NCBI GenBank assembly: GCA_017643215.1
Contig: JAEPNV010000004.1
Span: 62,001-126,000 of the forward strand
Direction: 5' to 3'
DNA: 64,000 nt
Source: Roseibium sp.
GTDB lineage: Bacteria; Pseudomonadota; Alphaproteobacteria; Rhizobiales; Stappiaceae
The notes beneath the pieces were generated by a model. The model made no database searches. It was not told the origin of the DNA and saw only the letters and a program-made list of their open reading frames with translations. Positions 9,435-18,128 of the stretch are shown here, piece after piece (the stretch's first letter is position 1; each line of letters begins with the position of its first letter). The position numbers and the translations under genes are program-made.

Positions 9435-9722
9435 ATGAGCGTTCCGCACCTGCTTGTGCATGACCACACCGACAATGTCGGTGTTGTTGTGGTTGAAGGC
9501 CTCAAGGCGGGCACAGACATGCTGTGCTGTGTCACCCACGACAATTCCACCTTCCGCCTGACGGCGGGCGCAGATGTGCCGATCGGGCACAAGATCGCGC
9601 TGAAGGATCTGAAGGAAGGTGATACTGCTATCAAATATGGCGAGGATATCGGCAGGTTCATCGCCGACATTCCCAAGGGCAGCCACGTTCACACCCACAA
9701 CTGCAAAACCAAACGCTGGTAA
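9435..9722 (+). CDS. suyA: (2R)-sulfolactate sulfo-lyase subunit alpha
   Basis: The 95-residue SAF-domain protein is the small subunit of the UxaA-type sulfo-lyase that splits (R)-3-sulfolactate into pyruvate and sulfite. The pattern [35 protein letters not shown] and the ending [12 protein letters not shown] fits SuyA in sequence and length. Its large subunit follows after 11 bp and sulfolactate dehydrogenases come next, which separates it from altronate dehydratase relatives. It is the first gene of the operon. Confidence 0.88.
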   Translation: MSVPHLLVHDHTDNVGVVVVEGLKAGTDMLCCVTHDNSTFRLTAGADVPIGHKIALKDLKEGDTAIKYGEDIGRFIADIPKGSHVHTHNCKTKRW

Positions 9723-9733
9723 GGAGCGTGTCG

Positions 9734-10915
9734 ATGTCTTCCAAATATGCAAACAGGACAGTGATGGCCTACCGGCGCGAAAATGGCCGGGTGGGCGTGC
9801 GCAACCATGTGGTCATTCTGCCGCTTGATGACATTTCGAACGCCGCGTGCGAAGCGGTTGCGAACAACATCAAGGGTACAATGGCAATCCCGCACGCCTA
9901 TGGCCGCCTCCAGTTCGGCGCCGACCTGGATCTCCACTTCCGCACCATCATCGGAACCGGCGCCAATCCGAATGTGGCCGCCTGTGTCGTGATCGGGATC
10001 GAGCCGGGCTGGACCCAGAAGGTGGTCGACGGCATCGCCGCCACCGGCAAGCCGGTCGCAGGGTTTTCGATCGAGCAAAACGGCGATTTGAACACGATCA
10101 TGAATGCCAGCCGCAAGGCCAAGGAATTTGTCCATTTCGCCAGCGAGCTCCAGCGAGAGGAATGCGCGCTCAACGAGCTCTGGATCTCCACCAAGTGCGG
10201 GGAAAGCGATACGACCACGGGCCTTGGCTCTTGTCCGACCGTTGGCAACATGTATGACAAGCTCTTGCCGGAGGGTGTTTACGGCTGTTTCGGTGAAACC
10301 TCGGAAATCACCGGTGCGGAGCACATCTGCCAGAAACGGGCCGTGAACGAGGAAGTCGGCGAGCGCTGGTACAAGATGTGGAAGGCCTATCAGGACGACG
10401 TGATCTTCGCCCACCAGACCGACGATCTGTCCGACAGCCAGCCGACCAAGGGCAACATTGAGGGTGGTCTCACGACGATTGAGGAAAAAGCCCTAGGCAA
10501 CCTGGAGAAAATCGGCCGGACATCGAAGTATGTCGATATTCTCGAGCCGGCCGAAGAACCAAAGTCTGGGAATGGCCTCTACTTCATGGATACGTCCTCC
10601 GCGGCGGCTGAATGCGTCACGTTGATGGCGGCCGGCGGGTATGTGATTCACACCTTCCCGACCGGCCAGGGCAACGTGATCGGCAACCCGATTGTGCCGG
10701 TGATCAAGATCACGGCCAATCCGCGCACCGTTCGCACCATGAGCGAGCATGTTGATGTGGATGTTTCGGGGATCTTGCGCCGGGATATGACGATCGACGA
10801 AGCAGGCGATGAGCTCATCGACATGATCTGCCGCACGGCCAATGGCCGCAACACCGCCGCTGAAGCGCTGGGTCACCGCGAATTCTCGATGACCAAACTG
10901 TATCGCTCCGCCTGA
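9734..10915 (+). CDS. suyB: (2R)-sulfolactate sulfo-lyase subunit beta
   Basis: The 393-residue protein is the large, catalytic subunit of the UxaA-type family. Recognisable blocks are [19 protein letters not shown] at the start, [20 protein letters not shown] in the middle and the C-terminal [20 protein letters not shown] segment. Cysteines in TKCGESD and GSCPTV may serve an iron-dependent site, as in altronate dehydratase relatives. I chose ATG 9734 over GTG 9728 because AAGGAG lies 7 bases before the ATG. It acts with SuyA in the cytoplasm and yields pyruvate for growth and sulfite that must be exported or oxidised. Confidence 0.88.
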   Translation: MSSKYANRTVMAYRRENGRVGVRNHVVILPLDDISNAACEAVANNIKGTMAIPHAYGRLQFGADLDLHFRTIIGTGANPNVAACVVIGIEPGWTQKVVDGIAATGKPVAGFSIEQNGDLNTIMNASRKAKEFVHFASELQREECALNELWISTKCGESDTTTGLGSCPTVGNMYDKLLPEGVYGCFGETSEITGAEHICQKRAVNEEVGERWYKMWKAYQDDVIFAHQTDDLSDSQPTKGNIEGGLTTIEEKALGNLEKIGRTSKYVDILEPAEEPKSGNGLYFMDTSSAAAECVTLMAAGGYVIHTFPTGQGNVIGNPIVPVIKITANPRTVRTMSEHVDVDVSGILRRDMTIDEAGDELIDMICRTANGRNTAAEALGHREFSMTKLYRSA

Positions 10916-10918
10916 GCG

Positions 10919-11845
10919 ATGAAAGTTCTGATCTCGGAATTCATGGATGAGGCCGCGCTGAAGGGATTCGGACCGGCGGACCAGGTGCACTACGCGCCTG
11001 GTCTCGTCGACGATCCGGAAGGTTTGAGCGCGGCCGTGGCCGATGTGGACGCTTTAATCGTCCGCAACCGAACCCAGGTGAACGACGCGCTTCTTCGATC
11101 GGCCAAGGCGCTGAAGGTCGTAGGGCGTCTCGGCGTCGGATTGGACAACATCGATCTTGATGCCTGTAAAGCGCGCGGCATCGCTGTGTGCCCGGCCACC
11201 GGCGCCAACACCGTGTCGGTCGCCGAATACGTCATCGCGGTCAGCCTTCAATTGCTGCGCGGGGCCTACGCGTCGAACGAGGCCATGTTGGCGGGTACAT
11301 GGCCACGAGGCAGCCTGATCGGCCGTGAGGTCTCCGGCCGCTGCATGGCGCTGTGGGGATTTGGCGGCATTGCACAGGCCGTGGCAGAGCGCGCGCGGGC
11401 CCTCGGCATGGAGATTGCCGCCTATGATCCGTTTCTTCCCGATCATGCGGAGGTCTGGCGATCGGCTGCGCGGTGTGTCAGTCCACAGGAGTTGCTCTCG
11501 CGGGCGGACGTTTTGTCCCTGCATGTTCCGTTAACCGACGAGACGCGCGGCATGGTGAACGCCGATACGCTGTCGCTTTTGCCGGAAGGCGCCATTGTCG
11601 TGAACACCGCGCGCGGCGGTGTCGTCGATGAGGCGGCTCTGGCGGCCGCGCTGAAGTCCGGGCATCTTGGCGGCGCAGCGCTTGATGTGTTTGAAACGGA
11701 ACCACTGACCGCGGCCGCGGTGTTCGAAGGCGTTCCCAATCTCATTCTCACACCGCATATTGCTGGCGTGACGCTGGAAGCGAACGAACGCGTGTCGGCC
11801 GTCACGGTCGAAAATGTCAAACAGGTCTTGTCCCATGCACGATAA
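10919..11845 (+). CDS. slcC: (S)-sulfolactate dehydrogenase, D-2-hydroxyacid dehydrogenase family
   Basis: The 308-residue NAD-dependent enzyme has the D-isomer hydroxyacid dehydrogenase layout. The Rossmann loop is LWGFGGIAQAVA, the catalytic Arg is in NTARGGVVDEAAL, an acidic partner is in DVFETEP and the catalytic His is in TPHIAGVT. In an operon with suyAB and comC it is best read as SlcC, which oxidises (S)-sulfolactate to sulfopyruvate. It starts 3 bp after suyB and overlaps comC by 11 bp, so the three are translationally linked. 3-Phosphoglycerate dehydrogenase is the look-alike, but that family usually carries a C-terminal ACT domain, which is missing. Confidence 0.82.
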   Translation: MKVLISEFMDEAALKGFGPADQVHYAPGLVDDPEGLSAAVADVDALIVRNRTQVNDALLRSAKALKVVGRLGVGLDNIDLDACKARGIAVCPATGANTVSVAEYVIAVSLQLLRGAYASNEAMLAGTWPRGSLIGREVSGRCMALWGFGGIAQAVAERARALGMEIAAYDPFLPDHAEVWRSAARCVSPQELLSRADVLSLHVPLTDETRGMVNADTLSLLPEGAIVVNTARGGVVDEAALAAALKSGHLGGAALDVFETEPLTAAAVFEGVPNLILTPHIAGVTLEANERVSAVTVENVKQVLSHAR

Positions 11846-12848
11846 CGCAATTCGATTGATGCCCGCAGATGCCGAGGCGCTCGTGAGCCGCGCACTTGAG
11901 GCAAACCGTGTAACGCCGGAAAACGCAGCCTGCGTCGCGCGTGCGCTGGTTGCGGCGGAAATTGACGGCCAGGTTGGGCACGGATTTTCCCGTGTGGCCG
12001 CTTACGCGGCGCAAGCCCGATCTGGAAAAGTGGATGGCGCGGCGGCGCCGCGTGTCGAGCGCGCCGGGACGGCACTTGCGGCGGTTGACGCTGGCAACGG
12101 ATTTGCCTTTCCCGCGATCGACGCGGCGATCGAGGCGCTCGGGCAAATGACACCGGAAACCGGCATTGCCGGGGCGTTGATCCGCCGGTCCCACCACTGC
12201 GGGCAGCTTGGCGCCCATGTGGAACGTTTGGCCGAGCGCGGCCTTGTGGCGCTGATGGTCGCCAATTCTCCGCCGGCGATGGCGCCCTGGGGCGGATTTG
12301 GGCCGCTGTTTGGCACAAACCCGATTGCCTTTGCCGCGCCGCGCGCCAACGGCATGCACCTCGTCATCGATCTGTCGTTGTCAAAAAAAGCACGCGGCAA
12401 GGTCATGGCGGCGGCGAAGGCCGGCGAACCGATCCCGGAAGGTTGGGCGCTGGACGCGGAGGGGCGGCCAACCACTGATCCTCACGCGGCTTTGAAAGGC
12501 ACCATGCTGCCCGTCGGTGATGCAAAAGGGGCAGCGCTGGCTTTGATCGTCGAGATCCTCAGCGCAACCCTGACCGGGGCCAATCATTCCTATGAGGCGA
12601 CGTCGTTTTTTGATGCGGAGGGCGATCCCCCGGGCGTTGGACAGACGTTGATCGCTTTCGCTCCTGGCCGTGCGCTTCAGGAGGACTTCACGACGCGTTT
12701 GGAGCACCTGTTATCCGCCATGACGGCCCAAGACGGCGTACGGTTGCCCGGATCGGGCCGGTTTGACCGGCGCGCTGCTGCATCGCGCGATGGCGTGGTG
12801 ATTGCGCCGAAATTGCATGCCGAAATTCTCGATCTGGTTACCGCATAA
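11835..12848 (+). CDS. comC: Sulfolactate dehydrogenase, malate/L-lactate dehydrogenase-2 family
   Basis: The 337-residue protein belongs to the Ldh2/MdhG family that includes ComC, which reduces sulfopyruvate to (R)-sulfolactate. Family signs are DGQVGHGFSRVAAY, RRSHHCGQLGAHVERLAERG and NPIAFAAPR. The ATG at 11835 lies inside the slcC end. With SlcC it makes a two-step racemase: (S)-sulfolactate to sulfopyruvate to (R)-sulfolactate, the form used by SuyAB. An 81-bp spacer without a clear terminator follows before the transporter genes. Confidence 0.82.
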   Translation: MHDNAIRLMPADAEALVSRALEANRVTPENAACVARALVAAEIDGQVGHGFSRVAAYAAQARSGKVDGAAAPRVERAGTALAAVDAGNGFAFPAIDAAIEALGQMTPETGIAGALIRRSHHCGQLGAHVERLAERGLVALMVANSPPAMAPWGGFGPLFGTNPIAFAAPRANGMHLVIDLSLSKKARGKVMAAAKAGEPIPEGWALDAEGRPTTDPHAALKGTMLPVGDAKGAALALIVEILSATLTGANHSYEATSFFDAEGDPPGVGQTLIAFAPGRALQEDFTTRLEHLLSAMTAQDGVRLPGSGRFDRRAAASRDGVVIAPKLHAEILDLVTA

Positions 12849-12929
12849 AGCCAAAGCCGCCCCGGTATTGGCAGGCCGGCCGCGGCACGTGACATTCACT
12901 GCCAATTGAAAGACTTGGGAGGAAAACCA

Positions 12930-13886
12930 ATGTTGAAGAAGCTCTGTGCCGCGGCCGTCATCTCCGCCGTCGGTCTCGCCGCAGGACCCGCCGTGGCGGA
13001 AGACTTTCCGGCCGGCGCGGTCGACTACATCATTCCCTTCGGACCGGGCGGTGAATCCGATGTCACCGCGCGGTTCCAGCAACCGTTCTTCAAGTCCTTG
13101 TTCGGCGAGGACATGGTCGTCTCCTACAAGCCTGGCGGCGGCGGAGCAGTGGGCTGGTCCCAGCTCAACACCATGTCCGGCGACGGCTCGGTGATCATGG
13201 GCACGAACCTGCCGCATATCATCGTCAAGCCGAACCAGGGCGATGTCGGCTTCAAGACCGAAGACATCGTCAATGTGTATTTCTTCCACTACACGCCCGA
13301 TGCGGTGGTCGTGAAGGCGGACAGCCCCTACCAAACGCTTGACGATCTGATCGCCGACGCCAAGGCAAATCCGCGTCAGTTGACCATGTCGGGCTCCGGC
13401 AAGGGAACCGCGAACCATTTGGCGCAGGTGCGGTTCGACGAATTGGCCGGGACCACCACGACGTATGTCTCCTTCAAAGGCACGGGCGCATCGACCACCG
13501 CCATGCTGGGCGGTCAGGTCAAAGCGCAATGGGGCTACACCACCGTCGGCGCCGCGCAGGGCGATGCCGTGCGCATGCTGGCCGTCGCGATGGAAGAACG
13601 GCATCCGGCCTTCCCCGATGTCCCGACCTTCCGCGAACTCGGTTATGACATTGTGTCCGGCGCCTATCGCGGTGTCGCCGTGCCCCAAAGTGCGAGCGAA
13701 GAGTTGCGTCAGAAAGTGTCTGACGCCATTGCGGCGATCAATGCCGATCCGGATTTCCAAAAGCAGATGCTCGAGTCCGGATTTGCGCTCGCAAACGTGG
13801 CGTATGGCGCTGAAATGGACGCGTTCATGGCCGAAAAATCCGAAGGATACTTGGCGGCGGCGCGTTCGGTCGGCTTGATCGACTAA
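12930..13886 (+). CDS. TctC-type (TTT family) periplasmic binding protein, probably for sulfolactate
   Basis: The 318-residue protein starts with a signal peptide (MLKKLCAAAVISAVGLAAGPAVA) and shows the Bug/TctC receptor pattern: DYIIPFGPGGESDVTAR, KPGGGGAVGW, and GHxxL-like GTANHLAQVRF. A GGAGG ribosome site lies 7 bases before ATG 12930. TctC proteins bind di- or tricarboxylates and related anions in the periplasm. In this operon the ligand is most likely sulfolactate, matching the SlcH role described for sulfolactate users; that is inference from context. Confidence 0.85.
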   Translation: MLKKLCAAAVISAVGLAAGPAVAEDFPAGAVDYIIPFGPGGESDVTARFQQPFFKSLFGEDMVVSYKPGGGGAVGWSQLNTMSGDGSVIMGTNLPHIIVKPNQGDVGFKTEDIVNVYFFHYTPDAVVVKADSPYQTLDDLIADAKANPRQLTMSGSGKGTANHLAQVRFDELAGTTTTYVSFKGTGASTTAMLGGQVKAQWGYTTVGAAQGDAVRMLAVAMEERHPAFPDVPTFRELGYDIVSGAYRGVAVPQSASEELRQKVSDAIAAINADPDFQKQMLESGFALANVAYGAEMDAFMAEKSEGYLAAARSVGLID

Positions 13887-13948
13887 GAACGCGATGATTG
13901 CACGGCCGCGGTTGGATCAGCGGATCTGGCCGCGGTTTGGCATCGACT

Positions 13949-13968
13949 GGCCGGCACTTCCGCCGGCC
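13949..13968 (+). repeat. GC-rich hairpin between receptor and permease genes
   Basis: A perfect 7-bp inverted repeat (GGCCGGC/GCCGGCC, 6-base loop) lies in the 117-bp spacer after the binding-protein gene. It has no U-tract, so it probably protects the receptor mRNA or lowers read-through to the permease rather than ending transcription. Confidence 0.35.
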
Positions 13969-14003
13969 CGCCTCCCGTAATGCTTCCGGCCGGAGTGCCC
14001 TGA

Positions 14004-15977
14004 ATGCTCGATTTCCTGCTGTCCGCCCTGACACCGTTTAACGTGAGCCTTGCTCTGTTGGGGGTGGCCGCGGGGACGATCATCGGGTCCATCCCCGGCC
14101 TTACGGCGACCATGGCGGTTGCCGTTCTGGTGCCGATCACATTCGCGATGCCGCCGGACAGCGCGCTGATCCTGCTGGGTGCGATCTACACGGGTGCGAT
14201 CTACGGCGGGGCTTATGCGGCCATCCTCCTCAACACGCCCGGCACCCCATCCGCGATCGCGACCACTTTCGACGGTTTTCCAATGGCCAAGCGCGGGGAC
14301 GGGGACCTGGCGGTTTCCGTCGCGTGCCTGGCCTCCGTGGTCGGCGGTCTTGTGGGGGCCCTTGCGCTTTTGTTGTTGTCTCCGCCGCTGGCGAACGCCG
14401 CGCTGGCCTTTGGGCCGGTGGAGTATTTTTGGCTGGCGATCTTCGGCCTGTCTCTGATCGCCGCGCTGTCGACCGGCGACTTTCTCAAAGGTTTGATCGG
14501 CGCCGCGTTCGGTCTGTTGATCTCAACGATCGGGATTTCCGAAACCAGCGCCGAGGTCCGGTTCACCTTCGGTTCGCAGACGCTTCTGGGCGGTGTCGAG
14601 ATCGTCTCCGCCTTGATCGGGCTTTATTGCATTCCTGTCCTGATCGACCTGGTCGCCACGCCGGCCCGCCATCTGGAACCGGCGGAACAGACCCGGGGGT
14701 TCCGGTTGCCGGAGGCGTTTGGCGCGCTGTTGCGTAACAAATTCAACGTCATCCGCTCCTCCGTGATCGGAACACTGGTTGGGGCCCTGCCGGGCGCCGG
14801 CGGATCGATCGCCGGGCTCGTCGCCTATTCGGAGGCGCGGCGGTCGAACAAGACGAGCGAGCCCTATGGCAAGGGCAATCCGGGCGGGATCATCGCCACC
14901 GAATCGGCCAACAATGCCACCGTTGGTGGCGGGTTCATTCCAACGCTGGTCCTTGGCATTCCAGGGACGCCGCCCGATGCGGTCATTCTCGGCGCGTTGC
15001 TGGTCCAGGGCGTGCGCACCGGTCCGGCGCTGTTCGCGGACGGCTCCGGCGTCGTCTACACATTCATCTTCGGCCTGTTCCTGGCGACCGTGCTGATGTT
15101 GCCGGTCGGATTGTTGATCGGCCGTTTTGCCTACCGGGCCATTGTCCAGGCGCCCAAAACCGCGCTGGTTCCCGTTGTTGCGTTCATGACCGTGATCGGC
15201 GCGTTCGCGATCCGCAACAACCTGTCCGACGTCGTTTTGATGATTGGCCTGGGTGTGATCGGCTGGATCGCCGGACGGCGCGGGTTTTCCGTCTCACCGA
15301 TCGTTCTGGGTCTGATCCTGGGCCGGATCGCAGAGCAGGGCTTCGTCCAAAGCTGGACAATCGGCGATGCGATCGGAGATCTGTGGGGTCAATTCTTCGG
15401 ACGGCCGCTGTCCATGGGCATCATCGCTCTCACGGTCCTGAGCTTCCTTTATCCGTTCTGGCCGCAAATCCGGCGCCTGTTTGATAGGAGAAGCCGTGAC
15501 GCACGCCAGCCCGGCTTGCCGTCCGCCCCGGTCGGCGCCATCGCCAAGGATCTGATCGCGTTTCTCGCCTTCGGCGGCGTGGCACTCATTGTTGTCGTTC
15601 AATCGGCAGGGTTGAACCCGGAGGCGGCGGTGTTTCCGCGCACCGTGGCCATCGGCATGCTTGTCCTCGTCGTTCTGGCTGTGGTGCTGATGCTGGTCCA
15701 ACGCAAAGCCAGCAAACGCGGTCCGCAGGGCTCGGCGGTGCGGCGCAGCCTCGTTCCGATCGCCATGCTCGGTGGTGCGGCGCTGATCCCGATACTGGGT
15801 TTTGCGCTGGCCGGCATTGCCATGGCGCTCGTTCTTGTTTTCGCGGCTCAGCATGAGCGGTCCAGCGGCAAGGCGTGGACGGGGCTCATTCTTGGGGTGG
15901 GCCTCACTATTGTGCTCTTTACCTTCGGCTTTCGGTATCTGCTTGATGTGCCTCTGCCGATGGGCTTGTTTTCATAG
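14004..15977 (+). CDS. TTT-family permease, TctA fused to TctB
   Basis: The 657-residue membrane protein carries a full TctA domain in about its first 500 residues. Typical blocks are GTIIGSIPGLTATMAVAVL, GAIYGGAYAAILLNTPGTP, GALPGAGGSIAGLVAYSEA and ESANNATVGGGFIPTLVLGIPG. After a basic linker (RRLFDRRSRDARQ) a further 140 residues with four predicted membrane segments match the small TctB subunit in size and style. TctA and TctB are separate genes in most operons, so this is a fusion. It works with the upstream TctC-type receptor, presumably for sulfolactate uptake. Confidence 0.85.
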   Translation: MLDFLLSALTPFNVSLALLGVAAGTIIGSIPGLTATMAVAVLVPITFAMPPDSALILLGAIYTGAIYGGAYAAILLNTPGTPSAIATTFDGFPMAKRGDGDLAVSVACLASVVGGLVGALALLLLSPPLANAALAFGPVEYFWLAIFGLSLIAALSTGDFLKGLIGAAFGLLISTIGISETSAEVRFTFGSQTLLGGVEIVSALIGLYCIPVLIDLVATPARHLEPAEQTRGFRLPEAFGALLRNKFNVIRSSVIGTLVGALPGAGGSIAGLVAYSEARRSNKTSEPYGKGNPGGIIATESANNATVGGGFIPTLVLGIPGTPPDAVILGALLVQGVRTGPALFADGSGVVYTFIFGLFLATVLMLPVGLLIGRFAYRAIVQAPKTALVPVVAFMTVIGAFAIRNNLSDVVLMIGLGVIGWIAGRRGFSVSPIVLGLILGRIAEQGFVQSWTIGDAIGDLWGQFFGRPLSMGIIALTVLSFLYPFWPQIRRLFDRRSRDARQPGLPSAPVGAIAKDLIAFLAFGGVALIVVVQSAGLNPEAAVFPRTVAIGMLVLVVLAVVLMLVQRKASKRGPQGSAVRRSLVPIAMLGGAALIPILGFALAGIAMALVLVFAAQHERSSGKAWTGLILGVGLTIVLFTFGFRYLLDVPLPMGLFS

Positions 15978-16000
15978 ATCCTGCGGATCGGATTTGCGGT

Positions 16001-17029
16001 ATGACACAGGAAAAAACACTGAAGCCGAGCGGTCTCGCGCAACACTTCGCCACGCTCTGGCCAGGGCTCCTGGTGTGCGGGCTTGCCGCCCTGGCGGCGC
16101 AGTTCCTCTCCGATCACTATGGCGCGCCGGCCATGCTGATGGCATTGCTTTTGGGCCTTGCGCTGCATTTCCTGGTTCAGGAAGAGACCAGTTGCGCGCC
16201 GGGTGTATCCTTCGCGGCCCGGTCGATCCTGCGCATCGGTGTGGCGCTTCTTGGGGCACGGATCAGCTTCGAGGTGTTCGCCGAGCTCGGCCTCGGGGTG
16301 ATTGGCCTGATGGTGGCCGGGTTGATTGTGACCGTGGCGTTCGGGTTTTTGGCCGCGCGGCTTCTCGGCCGCGGGTGGCGCCTGGCGATCCTGACCAGCG
16401 GGGCGGTCGCGATCTGCGGGGCGTCGGCGGCGATGGCGATCGCCGCTGTGTTGCCGCGCAACGAGTTTTCCGAGCGCAATCTGAGCTTCACCGTGTTCGG
16501 GGTGACGCTTCTAAGCACCATCGCGATGGTGGTTTATCCGCTGGTCGCGCAAGGATTCGGTTTGAGCGACCTGGCCGCCGGCGTGTTCCTTGGCGGTACG
16601 ATCCACGATGTGGCTCAGGTTGTCGGTGCCGGATTTTCGGTGTCCGAATCTGTCGGCGAGACGTCGACGACCGTCAAACTCATCCGGGTCACGCTGCTCG
16701 CACCTTTCGTGCTGATCCTGACGCTGTCGCTGCGGGCGTTCGATGCCGGGCGGACGGAGGGCGCAAAAGCACCGCCGATTCTTCCCGGATTTGTCGCGGC
16801 CTTTGTCGTTTTGGCCTGCGCGAATTCTCTGGGGCTGGTCCCGTCGGTGCTGCAGGAGATTTTATGGGCCATCTCCAAATGGGCGATGCTGACGGCCATC
16901 GCCGCAGTCGGTATGAAGACCGAGCTCCGCCGGATTCTGAAAATCCCGCCGCAATCCGTAGGCCTTTTGTGCGGTGAGACCCTGTTCATCGCGATCTTTG
17001 TTTTGGCCGGAGTCATGTGGCTGATTTAG
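16001..17029 (+). CDS. PSE/YeiH-family (UPF0324) membrane protein, candidate sulfite exporter
   Basis: The 342-residue protein has about ten membrane segments and the family motifs LRIGVALLGARISF, AICGASAAMAI and GGTIHDVAQVVGAGF. The family is named putative sulfate exporter (UPF0324). As last gene of an operon that makes sulfite from sulfolactate, the natural reading is sulfite export, which avoids poisoning by the released sulfite. No sulfite dehydrogenase gene is visible in the window, in agreement with export. Confidence 0.8.
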   Translation: MTQEKTLKPSGLAQHFATLWPGLLVCGLAALAAQFLSDHYGAPAMLMALLLGLALHFLVQEETSCAPGVSFAARSILRIGVALLGARISFEVFAELGLGVIGLMVAGLIVTVAFGFLAARLLGRGWRLAILTSGAVAICGASAAMAIAAVLPRNEFSERNLSFTVFGVTLLSTIAMVVYPLVAQGFGLSDLAAGVFLGGTIHDVAQVVGAGFSVSESVGETSTTVKLIRVTLLAPFVLILTLSLRAFDAGRTEGAKAPPILPGFVAAFVVLACANSLGLVPSVLQEILWAISKWAMLTAIAAVGMKTELRRILKIPPQSVGLLCGETLFIAIFVLAGVMWLI

Positions 17030-17092
17030 CGCACCCACCTGCCGTCGCCGCCCAACTCGGGAGAGAAAACAAGCGACGGGTGTTACCGGGAA

Positions 17093-18097
17093 TCAGTGAA
17101 TGTCGGCGGCAAGAGGAAGCTCGGCCCGTTGCAGAAGCTGGCTGGCCGTGACTTCGTCCGTCACCAGGGTCTGGGGACGGATCGACTTCATTGTGCCGCG
17201 CATAATGTCGATCTTTTCCCGGCCACCGGAGATCAGCACCTTGTTTTCAATTCGTGACAACCGGTCGAGGGTCATGGCGATCGAGCGGTCGTTCACCGGA
17301 TGGTCGACCAAACGTCCTTCGCGGTCGAGGAAGTTGTAAAGAACGTCCCCGACGACGCCTCCGGCGGTCATCGATTGCCGTTCGGTTTCCGAAATATACC
17401 CCACCCGATAAGAGGTCGTCAGCGCGTCGATGCCGCCGCATGACAACAGCGCCACGTCGCAGGTCTCCGCCATCTGGAAGATCTGATCGAGACCGCAATT
17501 CTTTAAAAGCGCGTCGCGGGTTTGGGCCGAATCCACCATCGCCGGTGCGGGAATGAGATAACCTTCCGCCTTGAAGAGTTCCGCGAACTGCCAGGCGAAT
17601 TCGGCGGGATTGAACCGCCGGGCCTGCGCGATTCCGCCCAGCAGCGAGATGACCCGCACGCCGGTCAGGCTGCGCCCCTCGATATACGGCAACATGGAAT
17701 GCAGGGTCCGGCCCCATCCGACCCCGACCGTTATGTTGTTGGCCATCAAGCCGGTCACATAGGCCCCGGCCGCGGCGGCGATCGCGCGTGTCGGATCGAT
17801 GTTTTCGTCCGGCAGGGGGGCGACGATCGCGCGGGTGAGGCCGAATTCGGCTTCAAGCTCTCTTTGAAGCTGGACCAGCGGACCGATTTCGGATTTGACC
17901 CGGATGATCACTTCGCCGCGGGACCTTGCCTCCGACAAAAGCCGGGTGATCATGATCCGGTTCACGTTCAGCGTCTTGGCAACGTCGGACTGGGTCATGC
18001 CCTCGACATAGTAGAGCCAGGCGGCACGTATCCGAAGCACCTGCTGTGGGTCCCGCGCCGGCCTTGGTTTGCCGTTGTGCCTTTGGATCTCACTCAT
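17093..18097 (-). CDS. SorC-family sugar-responsive transcriptional regulator
   Basis: The 334-residue protein has an N-terminal HTH (LRIRAAWLYYVEGMTQSDVAKTLNVNRIMITRLLSEAR) and a C-terminal sugar-binding domain with the pattern GVGWGRTLHSML and ISLLGGIAQ. SorC regulators bind a phosphorylated sugar or polyol as effector. It is the last gene of the minus-strand operon starting at the SAF oxidoreductase, 31 bp after the E2 gene. It is therefore the likely regulator of both arms of the divergent catabolic locus; the effector could be the product of the PfkB kinase across the divide. Confidence 0.88.
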   Translation of the reverse strand: MSEIQRHNGKPRPARDPQQVLRIRAAWLYYVEGMTQSDVAKTLNVNRIMITRLLSEARSRGEVIIRVKSEIGPLVQLQRELEAEFGLTRAIVAPLPDENIDPTRAIAAAAGAYVTGLMANNITVGVGWGRTLHSMLPYIEGRSLTGVRVISLLGGIAQARRFNPAEFAWQFAELFKAEGYLIPAPAMVDSAQTRDALLKNCGLDQIFQMAETCDVALLSCGGIDALTTSYRVGYISETERQSMTAGGVVGDVLYNFLDREGRLVDHPVNDRSIAMTLDRLSRIENKVLISGGREKIDIMRGTMKSIRPQTLVTDEVTASQLLQRAELPLAADIH

Positions 18098-18128
18098 AAT
18101 CAGCGATGTCTCAGAACAGCCTTGATCA

